NCBI RefSeq assembly: GCF_001642475.1
Contig: NW_019173950.1
Span: forward strand, 248,001 to 312,000
DNA from: Fonsecaea monophora
Taxonomy: Eukaryota; Ascomycota; Eurotiomycetes; Chaetothyriales; Herpotrichiellaceae
Reading direction: 5' to 3'
DNA length: 64,000 bases
Every line of letters starts with the position of its first letter. Within the stretch, counting starts at the first letter, position 1. Below are positions 11,087 through 22,204 of this stretch, piece by piece. The position numbers and the translations under genes are program-made. A model generated the notes under the pieces. The model was given only the letters and a program-made list of their open reading frames with translations. It did not search any database and had not been told where the DNA came from.

Positions 11087-13128
11087 GATGGCGCTCCACC
11101 GGACGCGATCAAGGTTTCACGGTCTCCCATACACTGAGATCGTTACTCCAAAGGAGCCGAAAGCTCGTCAAAAGCTCCTCGGCCGTGATGCGACGCAGTT
11201 TGGCAAACGCGCATCATGAGGGGCAGAGGCCGGTCGGTGATTACTTCGGAAGGGTTCCGGAGGTATAGTGACTGGATCTCTGCGATAGGAGGGCTCGAGG
11301 GATCACAGAGGTCAAGGGAATAGGGTATAAAGAATCAAAATAGATGGAATCGTGGGCATGGGGGTTGTTGGTGATACCCGTTGCCATCATCGTCGAAGTC
11401 GCATTAAGGATGCACTTCTCTTGGCGTTCACCTGCTCACGTGCCTCCCTCCCCTTAATGATGCTGCTTTAGAGCCCGTGATCCCCTGGCCAAAGCCCACA
11501 ACTTCCACGTTACTCGCTATTCTTTAGGATGGGCTGACTACTGCGACTTCGAAACTCGGGCATCTTTCTTGAATAGATGATCAGGTTCTCTTCTACGTAC
11601 ACTCTTGTCTATGCTATGGAAACGCCAAATCTTGGTGTTTGATCACGCGGGTGTAGTGTGCCGCTCCTGGAAGGCCAAAGTCTATGACCATTTCCCCCCA
11701 ATAACTCACTCGCGTCAACAGTCTGACTTGACGTTTTTTCCATATCAAAGATGCCTGGAAGATCTAGTTTACTGTCCAGATGTACCCGCAATTACGTTTG
11801 TCGTATTCTGCGACGAGACAGCTAAATCTTTCCAGTAAGCAACCCAAACAGTAGATCGCTCGAACATTCTCTCGCCTTCGGTCTTGACCACGGGAGGACA
11901 GCAGAAGATGTATTGATTCAGAAACAAGAAAACATCTCAACTCCCGGACATGTTTGATCCCTTCAGCTCATTGTTACTAATACACGGGTCAGCGAATGCT
12001 CGGAAGAAACTTCGTTCTCAAGTGGTCTATTGAAGTCATTCTGAGTACCTAACCCACTAGATTGGTCTCCCCAGAGCTATACCATTTGCCTCTTTCTGAG
12101 CGGGTTCATCTTAACAAAGGTGGAGATATCAACAGATAATGTGGTTGAGCAGGTGGCCATATCTGGGAGACGGCTCCTTCTGCCACAACTATGCAAACCC
12201 TTTGGCGAAACAATAGCTTGAGACACTCTATATACGCGATTCGAGTATTTTACTCGAGGGTCAAGCTGGTAACTGTTGTGCTATTGGTACCAACCGCAAA
12301 TCTTGCAGTCGGCATTCGATGCTGCTGAAACCCGCCCTGGACGATCCCTCGAAAAATCGAAGGAGGCTCTCTGCACATTTCTCGTTCTCCAATTGATCTT
12401 TGTCAATGTTGCCGCTTATAGTGGCCGTTGAGTTATTGACTGAGCTCTAGCGAACGACATTGCCCCAGAGCACTCGACCACGACCTGGTCGCTTCTGAGC
12501 GCTTCAGAAAGCTGCAAAATTTACGTGCCGAGCACTATCAGCAGTGGTCTGACCAGTGTGAGGAACAAGTCTGTCGTTGTGCTTCTGCAGGGCTCGCGAG
12601 AGAAACTCTACGCTCCTCCTGGCAGTGGGGAACGTATTGACCACAATCATGATCTTTGCCCTCTAGATGTAGCCCTCCACAGCCCCTGTAGTAGCAGTTC
12701 ACAACGGAGGTAGGCTCACAAAGCACTTTAGGACATTGGAACTTCATCCACTTTGAAATGAGCCGAGAAGACCTATAAACTCTGAAAGGAATTGAAAAGT
12801 CGCGCGGTTACCGAGTGACAGAACTAGTTAGGCACCCAAGACATGGCCTAACGATCCCCGCCAGGCACGACTGCAGGCTTCACCTCGGCCAGCCCAGGTC
12901 GATGTCGGCAGTTCAAAGCTGCCACCTAGAGCGGACTTTTCCCGCCTTGGGTTGAATGCGTCGAGGCTCTGGCTTTCAGAAGATTGGGGACAATCATTTC
13001 CCCGATTGCTATCAATGTCAGTAATTTTGAAGAGATACATGTAAACTACCCATACACCTCATTTATATGGTTGAACATTTTACATTCTTCTTGGGCTTGT
13101 TACCGTTAAATCTCGGAGAGTTGCGACG
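11087..13128. other. Long divergent intergenic region, 11087-13128
   Basis: About 2 kb between the divergent starts of spt20 (minus) and the amidohydrolase (plus). Only short unbiased open frames on both strands (such as 11605-11838 and 12525-12747). No transposon ends, tRNA or repeats recognised. The size is large compared with other spacers here, so regulatory sequence for the amidohydrolase or an unrecognised RNA gene is possible. Confidence 0.4.
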
Positions 13129-14762
13129 ATGAATGACAGTCCCCTGCCCAACATTCTCCTGCGGCAGGGAACAATCCTCCAGCATGACGAGCACGACAAA
13201 GTCCTTGTCCTTCGAGATACCGATCTCTTGATTCAAGGGGAGACAATCGCCCAGATTGGCCGAGATTTGGTGGCTGGACCAAACACCAAAATCATAGATT
13301 GCAAAGGCAAAGTGGTCTCGCCTGGTTTTGTCGATACCCATCATCATGTTTGGCAGACCCAACTGAAAGGAAGGCACAGTGACGACACTCTTCTCGACTA
13401 TACTGCAAAAGGAAACTGGCAACCGTTCAATTACACTGCGCGCGACGTCTTTTGGGGTGAGCTGGGCGGGTTAATGGAGGCCATTGACGGAGGTACGACA
13501 TGTGTTGTTGACCACGCTCACATGGCCTACTCGCCGAGTCACGGCCTGGCTGCTCTTGCTGCCACTCTCAGTTCTCAAATAAGATCGATTTTATGCCTCA
13601 GTGTAACGCCTCGGCTGAAACGATGGGATACTGAAGTTGTTCCGAATGGTCAGATCCTCCCTGATTGGTTTTTCCCTTTGCTGCGAGACCTTCAGCAAGA
13701 AACACAACGGCGAGATGCAAAAGTGGATATTGGACTGGGATTTGACTCTTATAATCTGCCCCGCGAGGATGTGGTACGCATATTCGAAACCGCCCGGAGT
13801 ATTGGGGCGAAGGTCATCACCTCCCATTGGCGAAGAAACAATATTGCCGGTAGGCCCAGACGTTCCGACCGACACACATCTTGTTCGATCTCGTTGACTT
13901 CGCACAGGCATGGGTCTCTCCGTGCCCAAAGCGTTAGAACAATACGGACTTCTTGAATCAGACATCATATTGTCCCATGCCACGGGATCAACTGAGGAGG
14001 AGCTCGAAATTTTGAAACGTGCGGGAGCATTCATTTCCGCAACACCCGGAACAGAGTCTCAGATGGCTCATGGCGAGATAATTGGATTTAGGAATGATGT
14101 GCGAGGCTCTATAGGAGCCGACTGTGGGTTCAGAGGCGGTTGTCTTGTCGTTGGCTTCGACACTAATGAGACTCGTGATAGGTCACTCGAACAATCCTGC
14201 ATCCTTGCTCCATGCGATGCAGGTCGGTCTCGCTGTATCACGTTCCCATCGCAACTCTCGAACGTTGGCGGATGGAAAATTCCCCAGAAAGATCGAGCCC
14301 ACGACAGAACACGCCTTCAATCTGGCAACCATCCTGGGTGCCCGCGCTGCAGGTGTCGCAGATAAGACCGGCAGCCTGAGAGAAGGTAAGTTGGCAGATA
14401 TCATTGTGATCGACGGTAACACGCCAGCCATGTGTTGTGCCTTTGAGCATGACCCATTAGTCGCGGTCGTCAGACACGCTGGGGTGCAGGAAATAGAGAC
14501 TGTCATCGTTGGGGGTAAGATCCTCAAAGAACAAGGTCGGCTGGTCAAGGTCCGCTTCAATGGGCCGGAGGTCTGGGACGGCAGCGACGGAGTCCTCTCG
14601 GTATTCGAACACGCATGCATACCTTGGTCCACGGTAGCGGAGCAACTGCGGAGCACGAGACGCGATATTCAAAAGAGGATTGATTCTTGCGACATGGATG
14701 TTGCAAAGGGCGAGATTCTCAAGCTTTGGGGTTCGAGAAATGGAGAGGACATACTTGTGTAG
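13129..14762 (+). CDS. Metal-dependent amidohydrolase (TrzA/AtzA/cytosine-deaminase-like), apparent +1 frameshift
   Basis: Three exons fit: 13129-13849, 13908-14174 and 14223-14762. Ligands of the binuclear/mononuclear amidohydrolase site are visible: HxH (H71, H73 in DTHHH), H233 (TSHWRRNN), H264 (LSHATG) and D312 (GADC). The C-terminal part has the family's GKFPRKIEPTTEHAFNLATI and GKLADIIVID segments. However, right after GADC the frame must slip by one base inside GGG (14126-14128) to continue into SEAVVLSLASTLMRL, which aligns with the family's following helix. The summed exons are 1 nt over a multiple of three. Either a base insertion inactivates this copy, the sequence has an error, or a different intron is used. 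Family members deaminate, dechlorinate or hydrolyse N-heterocycles (s-triazines, cytosine, guanine). About 508 aa if corrected. Confidence 0.8.
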
Positions 14763-15365
14763 GTCCAGAAGTCGCTCTATGATCTCAAGATATACAACGT
14801 AAGCGGTGAAACTAGCATTCTGCAACGGTAACTATCCTACAGGCAATCATGCTATAAAATTAATCAATGAGTTGCATTCCAGGATGGGAAGCTGAAGCCG
14901 AGACTCCGTTAAAGTTACGCTTATGCTGGTTAAGCACCGCCTCTAATGCCATTAATTACTGTTCTAGTTACGGCTTTACTCCACAAATCGCCTGCCACCA
15001 TAATTCCCGCACTATCGACTTGGTTTTCTCCGTCATGTACTTGCTGAGGAAGGGCATCACAGATCCTGTAGTCTACCTTGCTACTGTCCCCTTGTGTCCA
15101 ATTACGTACTTATACTCAAGCTATGAACACAAAATACACGAACACTTCCCCAGCGAAAGTGCTAAAGCCTCTCGTCGTGGGGTAGGATTTCGCCAGCATT
15201 TCGTGCTTACCCAGTCTAATCGAGCACGCCATCTAGCGGCGAAATTCTGTTGTCGCACTGCTATTTTTGTGACTTCAATCCGTTCATCCAGTTGATCATC
15301 TCATGCTCACTGTATCCCATTTCCCTGCAGTCTGCCGACTATCACATCCTCTTTAACCAGAAGAC
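14763..15365. other. Gene-free stretch, 14763-15365
   Basis: Spacer between two co-directional genes; holds the amidohydrolase 3' UTR and the permease promoter. An open frame at 14867-15295 (142 codons) has no motif and an unbiased composition. Confidence 0.45.
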
Positions 15366-17275
15366 ATGGCCGAAATAACACAGGATGTTGGTAAGCAGGT
15401 CGGGAGCAGTATAGAGCCAGCGGTTCGTTCTCCGCCCTACACCACAGGAGGTCCTTCGTCCCTTGATGAAAGTGACTTTGTGACGGTCACGGAGGATCGC
15501 GAGCTCAGGCGAGGTCTTCATCAGCGCCATGTGTCTCTCATTGCCATCGCTGGAGCCATTGTAGGTTTCACCGCTTCTCTCGTCTCATTATCCATCACAA
15601 AACTGATCCTTGTGTAAAGGGCACAGGTCTCTTTCTGGGACTTGGAGGATCTATTCAGACCGCTGGCCCCCTTGGAGCACTGTTGGGCTACACTACTATC
15701 GGTGTGGTTGTGTGCGCGGTGCAGTTTGCGCTGGGGGAGGTGACGGCTCTGTTACCTGTCACTGGCTCCTTTGTCCGACATGCAGAACTCCTCGTCGATC
15801 CTGCATTTGGCTTCGCCATAGGGTTTGTCCTTCCGATGTGCTGAACAGCATGCCATTTCTGATACGTTTTGGAATAGATACAACCTGGTGTACGGCAATT
15901 GTCTCTCCATCCCGGCGGAAATCACCGCAATCTGCGTCCTGTTCCAGTACTGGACCGATATCAACCCTTCACTTTGGATAGTGATCTTCATCGCCCTGAC
16001 CGTCGTCGTCGGGCTTTCTTTCATCGGCATCTATGGCGAGGTCGAGTTTTGGTTCGCGCTTCTCAAGATCCTGTTCATCGTCTTCCTGATTGTGCTCGGA
16101 TTGGTCATCGACCTCGGTGGAGTTGCAGGCACACCTCGTACCGGCTTCCGATACTGGAAAAATCCAGGCCCGTTCGTCGAGTTCATCGCCACTGGCTCGT
16201 GGGGCAAGTTTCTCGGTTACTGGGCCGTCATGAGCAACGCCGTCTTCAGCTTCGCGGGCACTGAAAGCATTGCCATGGCCGCGGCTGAGACACGAAACCC
16301 GCGCGTGGCGATTCCAAAGGCCTGCAAGCGGGTTTTCATCCGTGTTTCGACCTTTTACGTCTTGGCTGTGCTCATTGTAGGCATGCTTGTGCGAAGCGAC
16401 GACCCCAGACTTGATGATGAGTCGGGCACTGCCGCGCAGAGCCCCTTCGTCATCGCCGCCAGCGCGGCGGGCCTCAATGGCGTTCCCTCACTGGTGAACG
16501 CCATCGTGATCACTTCTGCATGGTCCAGCTCGAACCAAGCGTTGCTTTCCGGCACCCGTGTCCTGTATGGCCTGGCGCTGAAGAACCAGGCCCCCAAAGT
16601 CTTCCTGCGGACCACACCGTGGGGGGTCCCGTATGTTTGCGTGCTTTTCTTCGCGGCCTTCATGTTTCTGGCATTCATGAGCTTGTCTGATGGCGCCCTC
16701 ACCGTTTTCTGGTGGCTTGTGGATTTGACGGCTTGCGGTGTGCTGATCTCGTGGATCTCGGTGCTGTTGAACCACTGGCGACTGCTGCAGGCCATGAAGG
16801 CACAGGGGCTGGATTTGAAGATGCTTCCTTGGCATTCAAGATGGACCGGTATACGTGGCTCACCCAGCTCCTGTCCGCTTGAGACTATTGCTGATCTCCT
16901 TGCTTTCGCACAGAATTCTCAACCCCCGCAGCACTCTTCTTGTGCGTGGTGATCCTCCTCACGGCCGGCTTCCCGGTCTTCACCAAGGGGAATTGGTCGA
17001 CCAGCGGCTTCATCTCATCGTACCTGTGAGTTCATTCCCATAACCCTAACCAAAAACCATCTCGTGTCTATCTATCAACCCGCTGACGTTGCTCTCAAAG
17101 GGACGTCCCTCTCGTCATCACGGCATATGTCGCTTGGAAGATATATAAGCGGACCAAGATTGTGAAGCTCTCGGAGATTCCTCTGGCAGAGGCCCTCGCG
17201 CGCGCAGCCGAAGATGTAGAGCCAGAGCCGAATATCCCCAAGTGGCGGCAGGTGGTGGGGTTTCTTTGGGACTAG
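15366..17275 (+). CDS. Amino acid permease (AAT/APC family), 551 aa
   Basis: Five exons: 15366-15560, 15620-15822, 15878-16848, 16914-17025 and 17101-17275; all joins restore a single frame. The start of TM1 reads ISIAGAIGTGLFLGLG in type (here IAIAGAIGTGLFLGLG), the hallmark of yeast amino acid transporters. Also seen are FALGEVTALLP, FAIGYNLVYGNCLSIPAEIT, a PRTGFRYWKNPGPF loop, the FSFAGTESIAMAAAET segment, and about 12 membrane spans. The hydrophilic C-terminus ends PKWRQVVGFLWD. It imports amino acids or related amines with protons at the plasma membrane. It lies between the amidohydrolase and a Zn2Cys6 regulator, so its substrate may be linked to that nitrogen island (inference). Confidence 0.92.
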
Positions 17276-17474
17276 TTGATTAAAACGACCGTTGCTGTGG
17301 AGAAGGATATCCTCGAGAAAGATCATATCGTCCAAATTAATTACATGATCTATCACACAAAATGGGACACGCATGACGATAATTCCCGCTAGCTAAGGAT
17401 GTTGTGACCTCAGAAGCATCAAGGATCTGGAGTTCTGGCTCTTTAACGGGTCTGCGACGCATCTCTTTTGCAGC

Positions 17475-19016
17475 TCAGAGGACAAGCCATCCATCGGCTT
17501 CTGCAGATTCAAGGACGTGGTTTCCTATCCTTCTCCCCAGCTGCGCGGTCTCGGAACGGAACCAGCGCTGCTGCTTGGGATCGACTCGCTCCATGCTCGC
17601 GGCGAGGGTCAATTGCCACACTATCAGAGCCGCGAGAGAGGGCTTCATGTCCTTGTCCAAGTTTACTGTTACTAGAGTCTCCCCGTCTGAGGTTTGCGAC
17701 ATCTCGAGTCTGCCCAGCGCAAATGGGATGGTAAAGGCCAAGCGGTCTGCCATGGAGTTGAGAAGGATCGACGATTCGAGCCATTCGCTCTGTCCGTATT
17801 GAGAACCAAGATATGAAGGTCGGCGAGCTATGTCAAGTAATTTGAGGCGTGTGCTGTTGATCAGCATTCTCGTGGCAAAGTATTGGCTCCAGACGCTGGC
17901 TTGGCCTACTGTCTGGAAGCTATAGGCTGTCGGAGAGTAGAAGTGTCGCTTGGGCCATGGACCAGGGTCTGTGAGAGTGTGCCTCTGATAGGACCATGTC
18001 GGAGGTAGTGACTTGGCCCAGTCGCGTAGTGATTCGTCATACCCTCGCGCCTGACCTAGAAGTGCCAACACCGCGGACGGTGATAGTCCATCGTTTCGCC
18101 GCAGAAGAAACCCGGTCTCATGATGTAGATTGACAGCACCGACCAAAACACGGTCAAACACCATCTCACGGTCCTGCTCGCCGAAACGCTCGCCCTCGAG
18201 TATCCAATCCGGTAAAGGGATGGTTCGAAGCAGAGAAGATCTGATCAGCCCTCTCCGGCCGAGTTTGACGATGGGTGTTACTCGGGGTGGATTTGGGCGC
18301 TGTACCCAGGCCTTCAACACGGCGAGACCCCCTTCATGGTGGAAGTATCTCTGTAGCGACTCAGACACGGTAGAACTAGTCGGCGGCATCGCGGCCTCGT
18401 ACCGGCCCATGAGAAACATGGTCAGCAAGCAGGCGTCGATCTCATGGGAATTGTCCCAAGACGCGAGCTCCATATCCGTGATGCGCTCTTTCAACAATTG
18501 CAAAAGGACGGAATATTTGGCTGCTGCTTCAGCCCCAGCTTGTGGATGCTGTTTGACCCGCGAAAAGACAGCGAGTGAGGCGGCCGATAGAGCCAGGTCA
18601 ACCATCGTAGACTCGACCCCAGAGCCTTTCCATACGCCGACGTACGTACAAAGGCTTTGGACGACGTCTGGGACATCATCTGACACAACTAAATGGTCTT
18701 GGAGATAATACGCGACGGCACGTGCTTCGAGGTCGAAACGTGGGCGGAGCGAGGTCAGGCATGATCGCGGGCCCCTCGGCCGTTTGACCTTGCCGCTCGC
18801 GTAGGCATTCTCGAGGTTGAACACAAAGCCGGGCTGCTCGACCACGCTGGCGAAGATGCAGATTTTCCCGGACCCTGAGCAGCGCAGACACGTCGGCTTG
18901 GTTTCGTCACACTGAATCTGCGTCAGCAGGTGGATCGGTCGCCGTCAAAGGGGTGATGGGCTTACCTTTACCCTTCGGATCTTACAAGTTTGACACGCCC
19001 TGCTTGAGAATGGCAT
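17475..19016 (-). CDS. Zn2Cys6 transcription factor, 495 aa
   Basis: Two exons, 19016-18966 and 18911-17475. The intron (GTAAGC...GATTCAG) interrupts the zinc cluster itself. After joining, C8, C11, C18, C25, C28 and C35 form a complete CX2CX6CX6CX2CX6C motif followed by a long helical region without a classic fungal_trans signature (DUF3468-like). No open methionine lies closer than 19016 that includes the first cysteines. It is transcribed away from the GST gene and convergent with the permease, placing a regulator at the centre of the 13-22 kb nitrogen island. Role as local regulator is inference. Confidence 0.88.
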
Positions 19017-19532
19017 TGGACATGGATCAGTCTGGAGAGATGGAGAGAGTTCTAGACGTAATTGCCTGGCTTTTGACGAGGAGAGGAGGGATTCAGGTGG
19101 AGGCTTTTTGTCGTGCTCGAAAAGTTTCTCCCGATTGGGCTTAGCTCAGAGTCGTGGTCCGGGGGGTCCACATTAAGATATTTCCTGATCGAGATTAGTT
19201 TTGCTTTCCGATTCACACCTTGGTACTCCATCATTCTCAAATAGCATTTTGACATGGAAAGCTTCCAATCCTCGACCGGATTCCCTCGAAAAGGGAGAAT
19301 CTTTGCGCTGCCTGATTTTTGTATTTCTCAGCTCTTACAAATATATGGAGAAGTCTGAGCCGAGTGAAGGCTGGCCAAATCATCAGGGATGTACGAGAGT
19401 CATGTTAGAGATATATATATATATATATGTACCCTGCTCCCTCGGGAAGGCATATTACACAGATGAAATTTTTTCCAGAATCTCAGCGACCAACATTGTA
19501 ATCTTTCCTCCATTTTTTGACAAGGTTTCAGG
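19017..19532. promoter_or_regulatory. Divergent promoter, Zn2Cys6 regulator / GST
   Basis: 516 bp between divergent starts. It contains an (AT)8 tract at 19411-19426, about 105 bp upstream of the GST start, which may act as a TATA-like element. Confidence 0.45.
19411..19426. repeat. (AT)8 microsatellite
   Basis: Pure AT dinucleotide run about 105 bp upstream of the GST start codon. Confidence 0.85.
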
Positions 19533-20219
19533 ATGTCTTCTCCACTGAAACCCATAAAGCTCTGGGGCGAATCTGCGACTGCAAACCCGGCAAAAGTCGC
19601 CATCATTCTAGAGGAACTGCAAATCCCATACGAAGTCGTCCCGGTCCCTTTCTCTGACGTCAAGAAACCCGGATACGTCGCCATCAACCCCAATGGACGT
19701 CTACCATCTATCCGCGACCCCAACACCGGCATCACGCTGTGGGAGTCTGGTGCCATCGTCGAGTATCTCATCGAAACATACGACAAGGAGCGCCGACTGA
19801 GCTTTGCCTCGGGGACAACCGAGTTCTGGCTCGCCAGGCAGTGGCTCTACTTCCAGGTCTCTGGACAGGGTCCGTACTACGGCCAGGCGGGGTGGTTCAA
19901 ACTGTTCCATCCGGAAAGGCTACCCAGTGCTCTTGATCGCTATCTGAAAGAGATTGAGAGGGTGGTAGGGGTGTTGGAAGGGCATTTGGCTCGACAGAAG
20001 CAGGAGAGCGCTGCTGGTGGCGATGGACCGTGGCTTGTCGGCAATAAATTGTCTTATGCTGACATTGCCTTTGCTCCCTGGCAATACACGGTCGGCAAGG
20101 CCTTTACCAAGGACGAGTTCGACCAGAGCAAGTATCCGCTGGTGGACGAGTGGTTTCACAAGATCGCAGCTCGACCTGCAGCTAGGAAAGTGTGGGACCA
20201 CCCTGAGAGCGCGAACTGA
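19533..20219 (+). CDS. Glutathione S-transferase, Ure2-like class, 228 aa
   Basis: Single exon of normal family length. The N-terminal thioredoxin-like domain (about 8-92) has the sequence ATANPAKVAIILEEL at the active-site helix, the cis-proline region NPNGRLPSI and the WESGAIVEYLI glutathione-binding turn (E-S pair). The C-terminal helical domain (about 100-225) includes FWLARQWLYFQVSGQGPYYGQ and LSYADIAFAPWQ, typical of fungal Ure2p/nitrogen-regulator-like GSTs. These enzymes conjugate or reduce electrophiles with glutathione in the cytosol. It lies head-to-tail before the cyanuric acid hydrolase-family gene; a dechlorinating or detoxifying role there is speculation. Confidence 0.93.
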   Translation: MSSPLKPIKLWGESATANPAKVAIILEELQIPYEVVPVPFSDVKKPGYVAINPNGRLPSIRDPNTGITLWESGAIVEYLIETYDKERRLSFASGTTEFWLARQWLYFQVSGQGPYYGQAGWFKLFHPERLPSALDRYLKEIERVVGVLEGHLARQKQESAAGGDGPWLVGNKLSYADIAFAPWQYTVGKAFTKDEFDQSKYPLVDEWFHKIAARPAARKVWDHPESAN

Positions 20220-20628
20220 GGACTGTTGGCTTTTGAGGGAGGAGATATTGGAGTCTTCACAGATATACGAGAAGGATACCATACTACCACCTCGTGATCG
20301 ACCTGATGATTCTGCAGGTATGGAACATGGTGTTGTCAAATACTTCCTACCACTAACCCGATTCGCATTGTACCTAGTAAGCCGTCGGCCAATGGCCGCC
20401 GCCCTCCCGACGGCCGAATAGACGACGGTGATAAGCGACATCCATAGCGCGCGTGTACGACTGACGCTGGAGATGTCCGACGAAACAATACAAAGATCGA
20501 GTTATGGTTCGCAGTTCAGTTATAGGACGAATAGATCTTCTCCGTTGACGTTGTTTCTTGGAGCGATATATTTGCATGGTCGAACGGGGGCCGGAATAGT
20601 TGTTGTAATAATTTCCACGTCTACGAGT
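20220..20628 (+). promoter_or_regulatory. Spacer and promoter of CyAH-family gene
   Basis: 409 bp between two co-directional genes. It contains a CGG-N7-CCG dyad with a central CCAAT at 20386-20398, followed by further CGGCCG sequence. A frame that is open upstream of 20629 lacks an earlier ATG with support. Confidence 0.5.
20386..20398. promoter_or_regulatory. CGG-N7-CCG inverted repeat with embedded CCAAT
   Basis: The 13-bp element CGGCCAATGGCCG is a perfect dyad around its centre base, about 230 bp upstream of the CyAH-family start. Zn2Cys6 dimers commonly bind inverted CGG triplets, and CCAAT is the HAP-complex core. Function is inferred from pattern only. Confidence 0.4.
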
Positions 20629-21884
20629 ATGGCGGCGGCGGCGGCGGTCGAGATTCTCAAATTTCCTACATCGTCTCCGGCGGATACGACGCCTCTGGAG
20701 AGGCTGAAAGAAGCTGGGTATGACGCATCCCAGATCCTAGCTGTGGTTGGCAAGACCGAAGGTATGCATTGATTGACCGTTCTCCGCCTTCGTTTCGTCT
20801 GGCCTTGCCGACTACTCCCGCTCCCCCATACACACGACCTCTTTTCAATGCAAAGGGAAGGAAGAGCCCAGAACATACACACACACACACACATATATAT
20901 ATACAAGGGATCAAAAAACAGAAAACGGATGAATGCTAACTAGCATCACTACTTTCCTCAAAAGGGAATGGCTGCGTCAACGACTTTTCCCGCACGCTCG
21001 CGTCTGCCGTGTGGGAACCACTGATCCCAAAGGACGCCGTGACCATTTTCTCCGGCGGAACCGAGGGCGTGCTCAGCCCGCACGTCACGTTCTTCGTGCG
21101 CGCCCGGGACGGTCGGCGCACAGGCCTCGTCGCCTCGATCGGGCGCACGCGGGTTCTGGAGCCTCACGAGGTCGGCACGCCAGAACACGCCGCGCAAGTA
21201 CAACAGACGGTGCGCGGGATGATGCGCGCCGCGTCCCTCGCGGCGGGGGACGTCCATCTCGTCCTCGTCAAGTGTCCGCTGTTGACGTCGGCGAAGATCG
21301 AGGCCGCTCGCGCACAGGCCCGCGTGCCCGTCACGACAGATACGTACGAGTCCATGGCCAGGTCGCGGTACGCGAGTGCCGTGGGGATTGCGTCCGCGCT
21401 GGACGAGTTGCCGCCGGACGGTGGCCGGCTCGAAGACGTCCTGGCGTCACAAACCACCTGGAGCGCAAAGGCGAGCTGCAGCAGCGGCGCAGAGCTGGAG
21501 GACTGCCACGTCCTTGTCCTGGCGACGGATCCGGCCGCTGCGGGAGGGGAAACGACTTACAACCTGCACGCCCTCTCGCGGTACATGGCCGACGCGATCG
21601 ACGCGGCCGCCATTCTCGCCCTTCTCGAGACGGTAAAGAGCCACAACGGCACCGTCGTCCAGGTCTTTGCAAAGGCCGAGGCCGATCCAAGCGGCCACGT
21701 CCGCGCGTGGCGCCACACCATGAACACGGACAGCGACATCCACAGCACCCGCCACGCGAGGGCCGCGGTTGGCGGCTTGATCGCTGGGTTGGTCTCTGAT
21801 TGTCAGATCTACGTCAGTGGAGGGGCGGAAGGGCAAGGGCCAGCAGGCGGTGGGAGTCTGTGTGTCGTATATAGAACTGAATAG
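20629..21884 (+). CDS. Cyanuric acid hydrolase/barbiturase-family ring-opening amidohydrolase, 350 aa
   Basis: Two exons, 20629-20761 and 20965-21884. The family fold has three homologous domains, each giving a Lys and a Ser to the active site. All three pairs are seen: K42 (GKTEGNG) with S74 (FSGGTEG), K147 (VKCPLLT) with S217/S218 (SSGAELE), and K281 (AKAEAD) with S329 (VSGGAEGQGP). The C-terminal GGAEGQGPAGGG matches the metal-binding end of the family, and SDIHSTRHARAAVGG is also characteristic. Members open cyanuric acid (to carboxybiuret/biuret) or barbituric acid (to ureidomalonate). Which substrate is used here cannot be told from sequence. GC is high (about 65%) compared with neighbours. 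The 203-bp intron carries an AC/AT microsatellite. Confidence 0.92.
20877..20902. repeat. (AC)8(AT)5 compound microsatellite inside intron
   Basis: Dinucleotide run in the only intron of the CyAH-family gene. Confidence 0.85.
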
Positions 21885-22081
21885 AACTAGCTCTTGTGGC
21901 TTGTCTTGGGCCAGCATCCATTTCTGCTAGTCTGGGAGGTTGACTACCTTGCCTTGTTCGTCTTGATATACTTGCTCCTCGTCTATCTAACTATCTTGTT
22001 CAAGTCCCTTATAACCTTGCTCATTCGGACCAATCGATCAACAAGCACGATTCTGTCCTCATATGTCGGGTTTCCTCCCTC

Positions 22082-22082
<1 letters not shown>

Positions 22083-22114
<32 letters not shown>
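22083..22114. repeat. TTTTCG hexanucleotide repeat
   Basis: About five tandem TTTTCG units in the 320-bp convergent spacer (21885-22204) between the CyAH-family gene and a P450. The rest of the spacer is pyrimidine-rich 3' UTR-like DNA with no gene. Confidence 0.85.
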
Positions 22115-22204
22115 ATCTCCTTCCTCGTCTTCGTATCGTATCCACGTTAATTGACGTTTGCGTCAATCCACCCGGTTAATCCCTCCATCCACACATCCCT
22201 GGCA

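Noticed and set aside
20933..21799. 288-codon Arg-rich frame overlapping the CyAH-family gene
   Set aside because: Out-of-frame shadow of a high-GC gene; Arg/Pro/Gly-rich with no motif.
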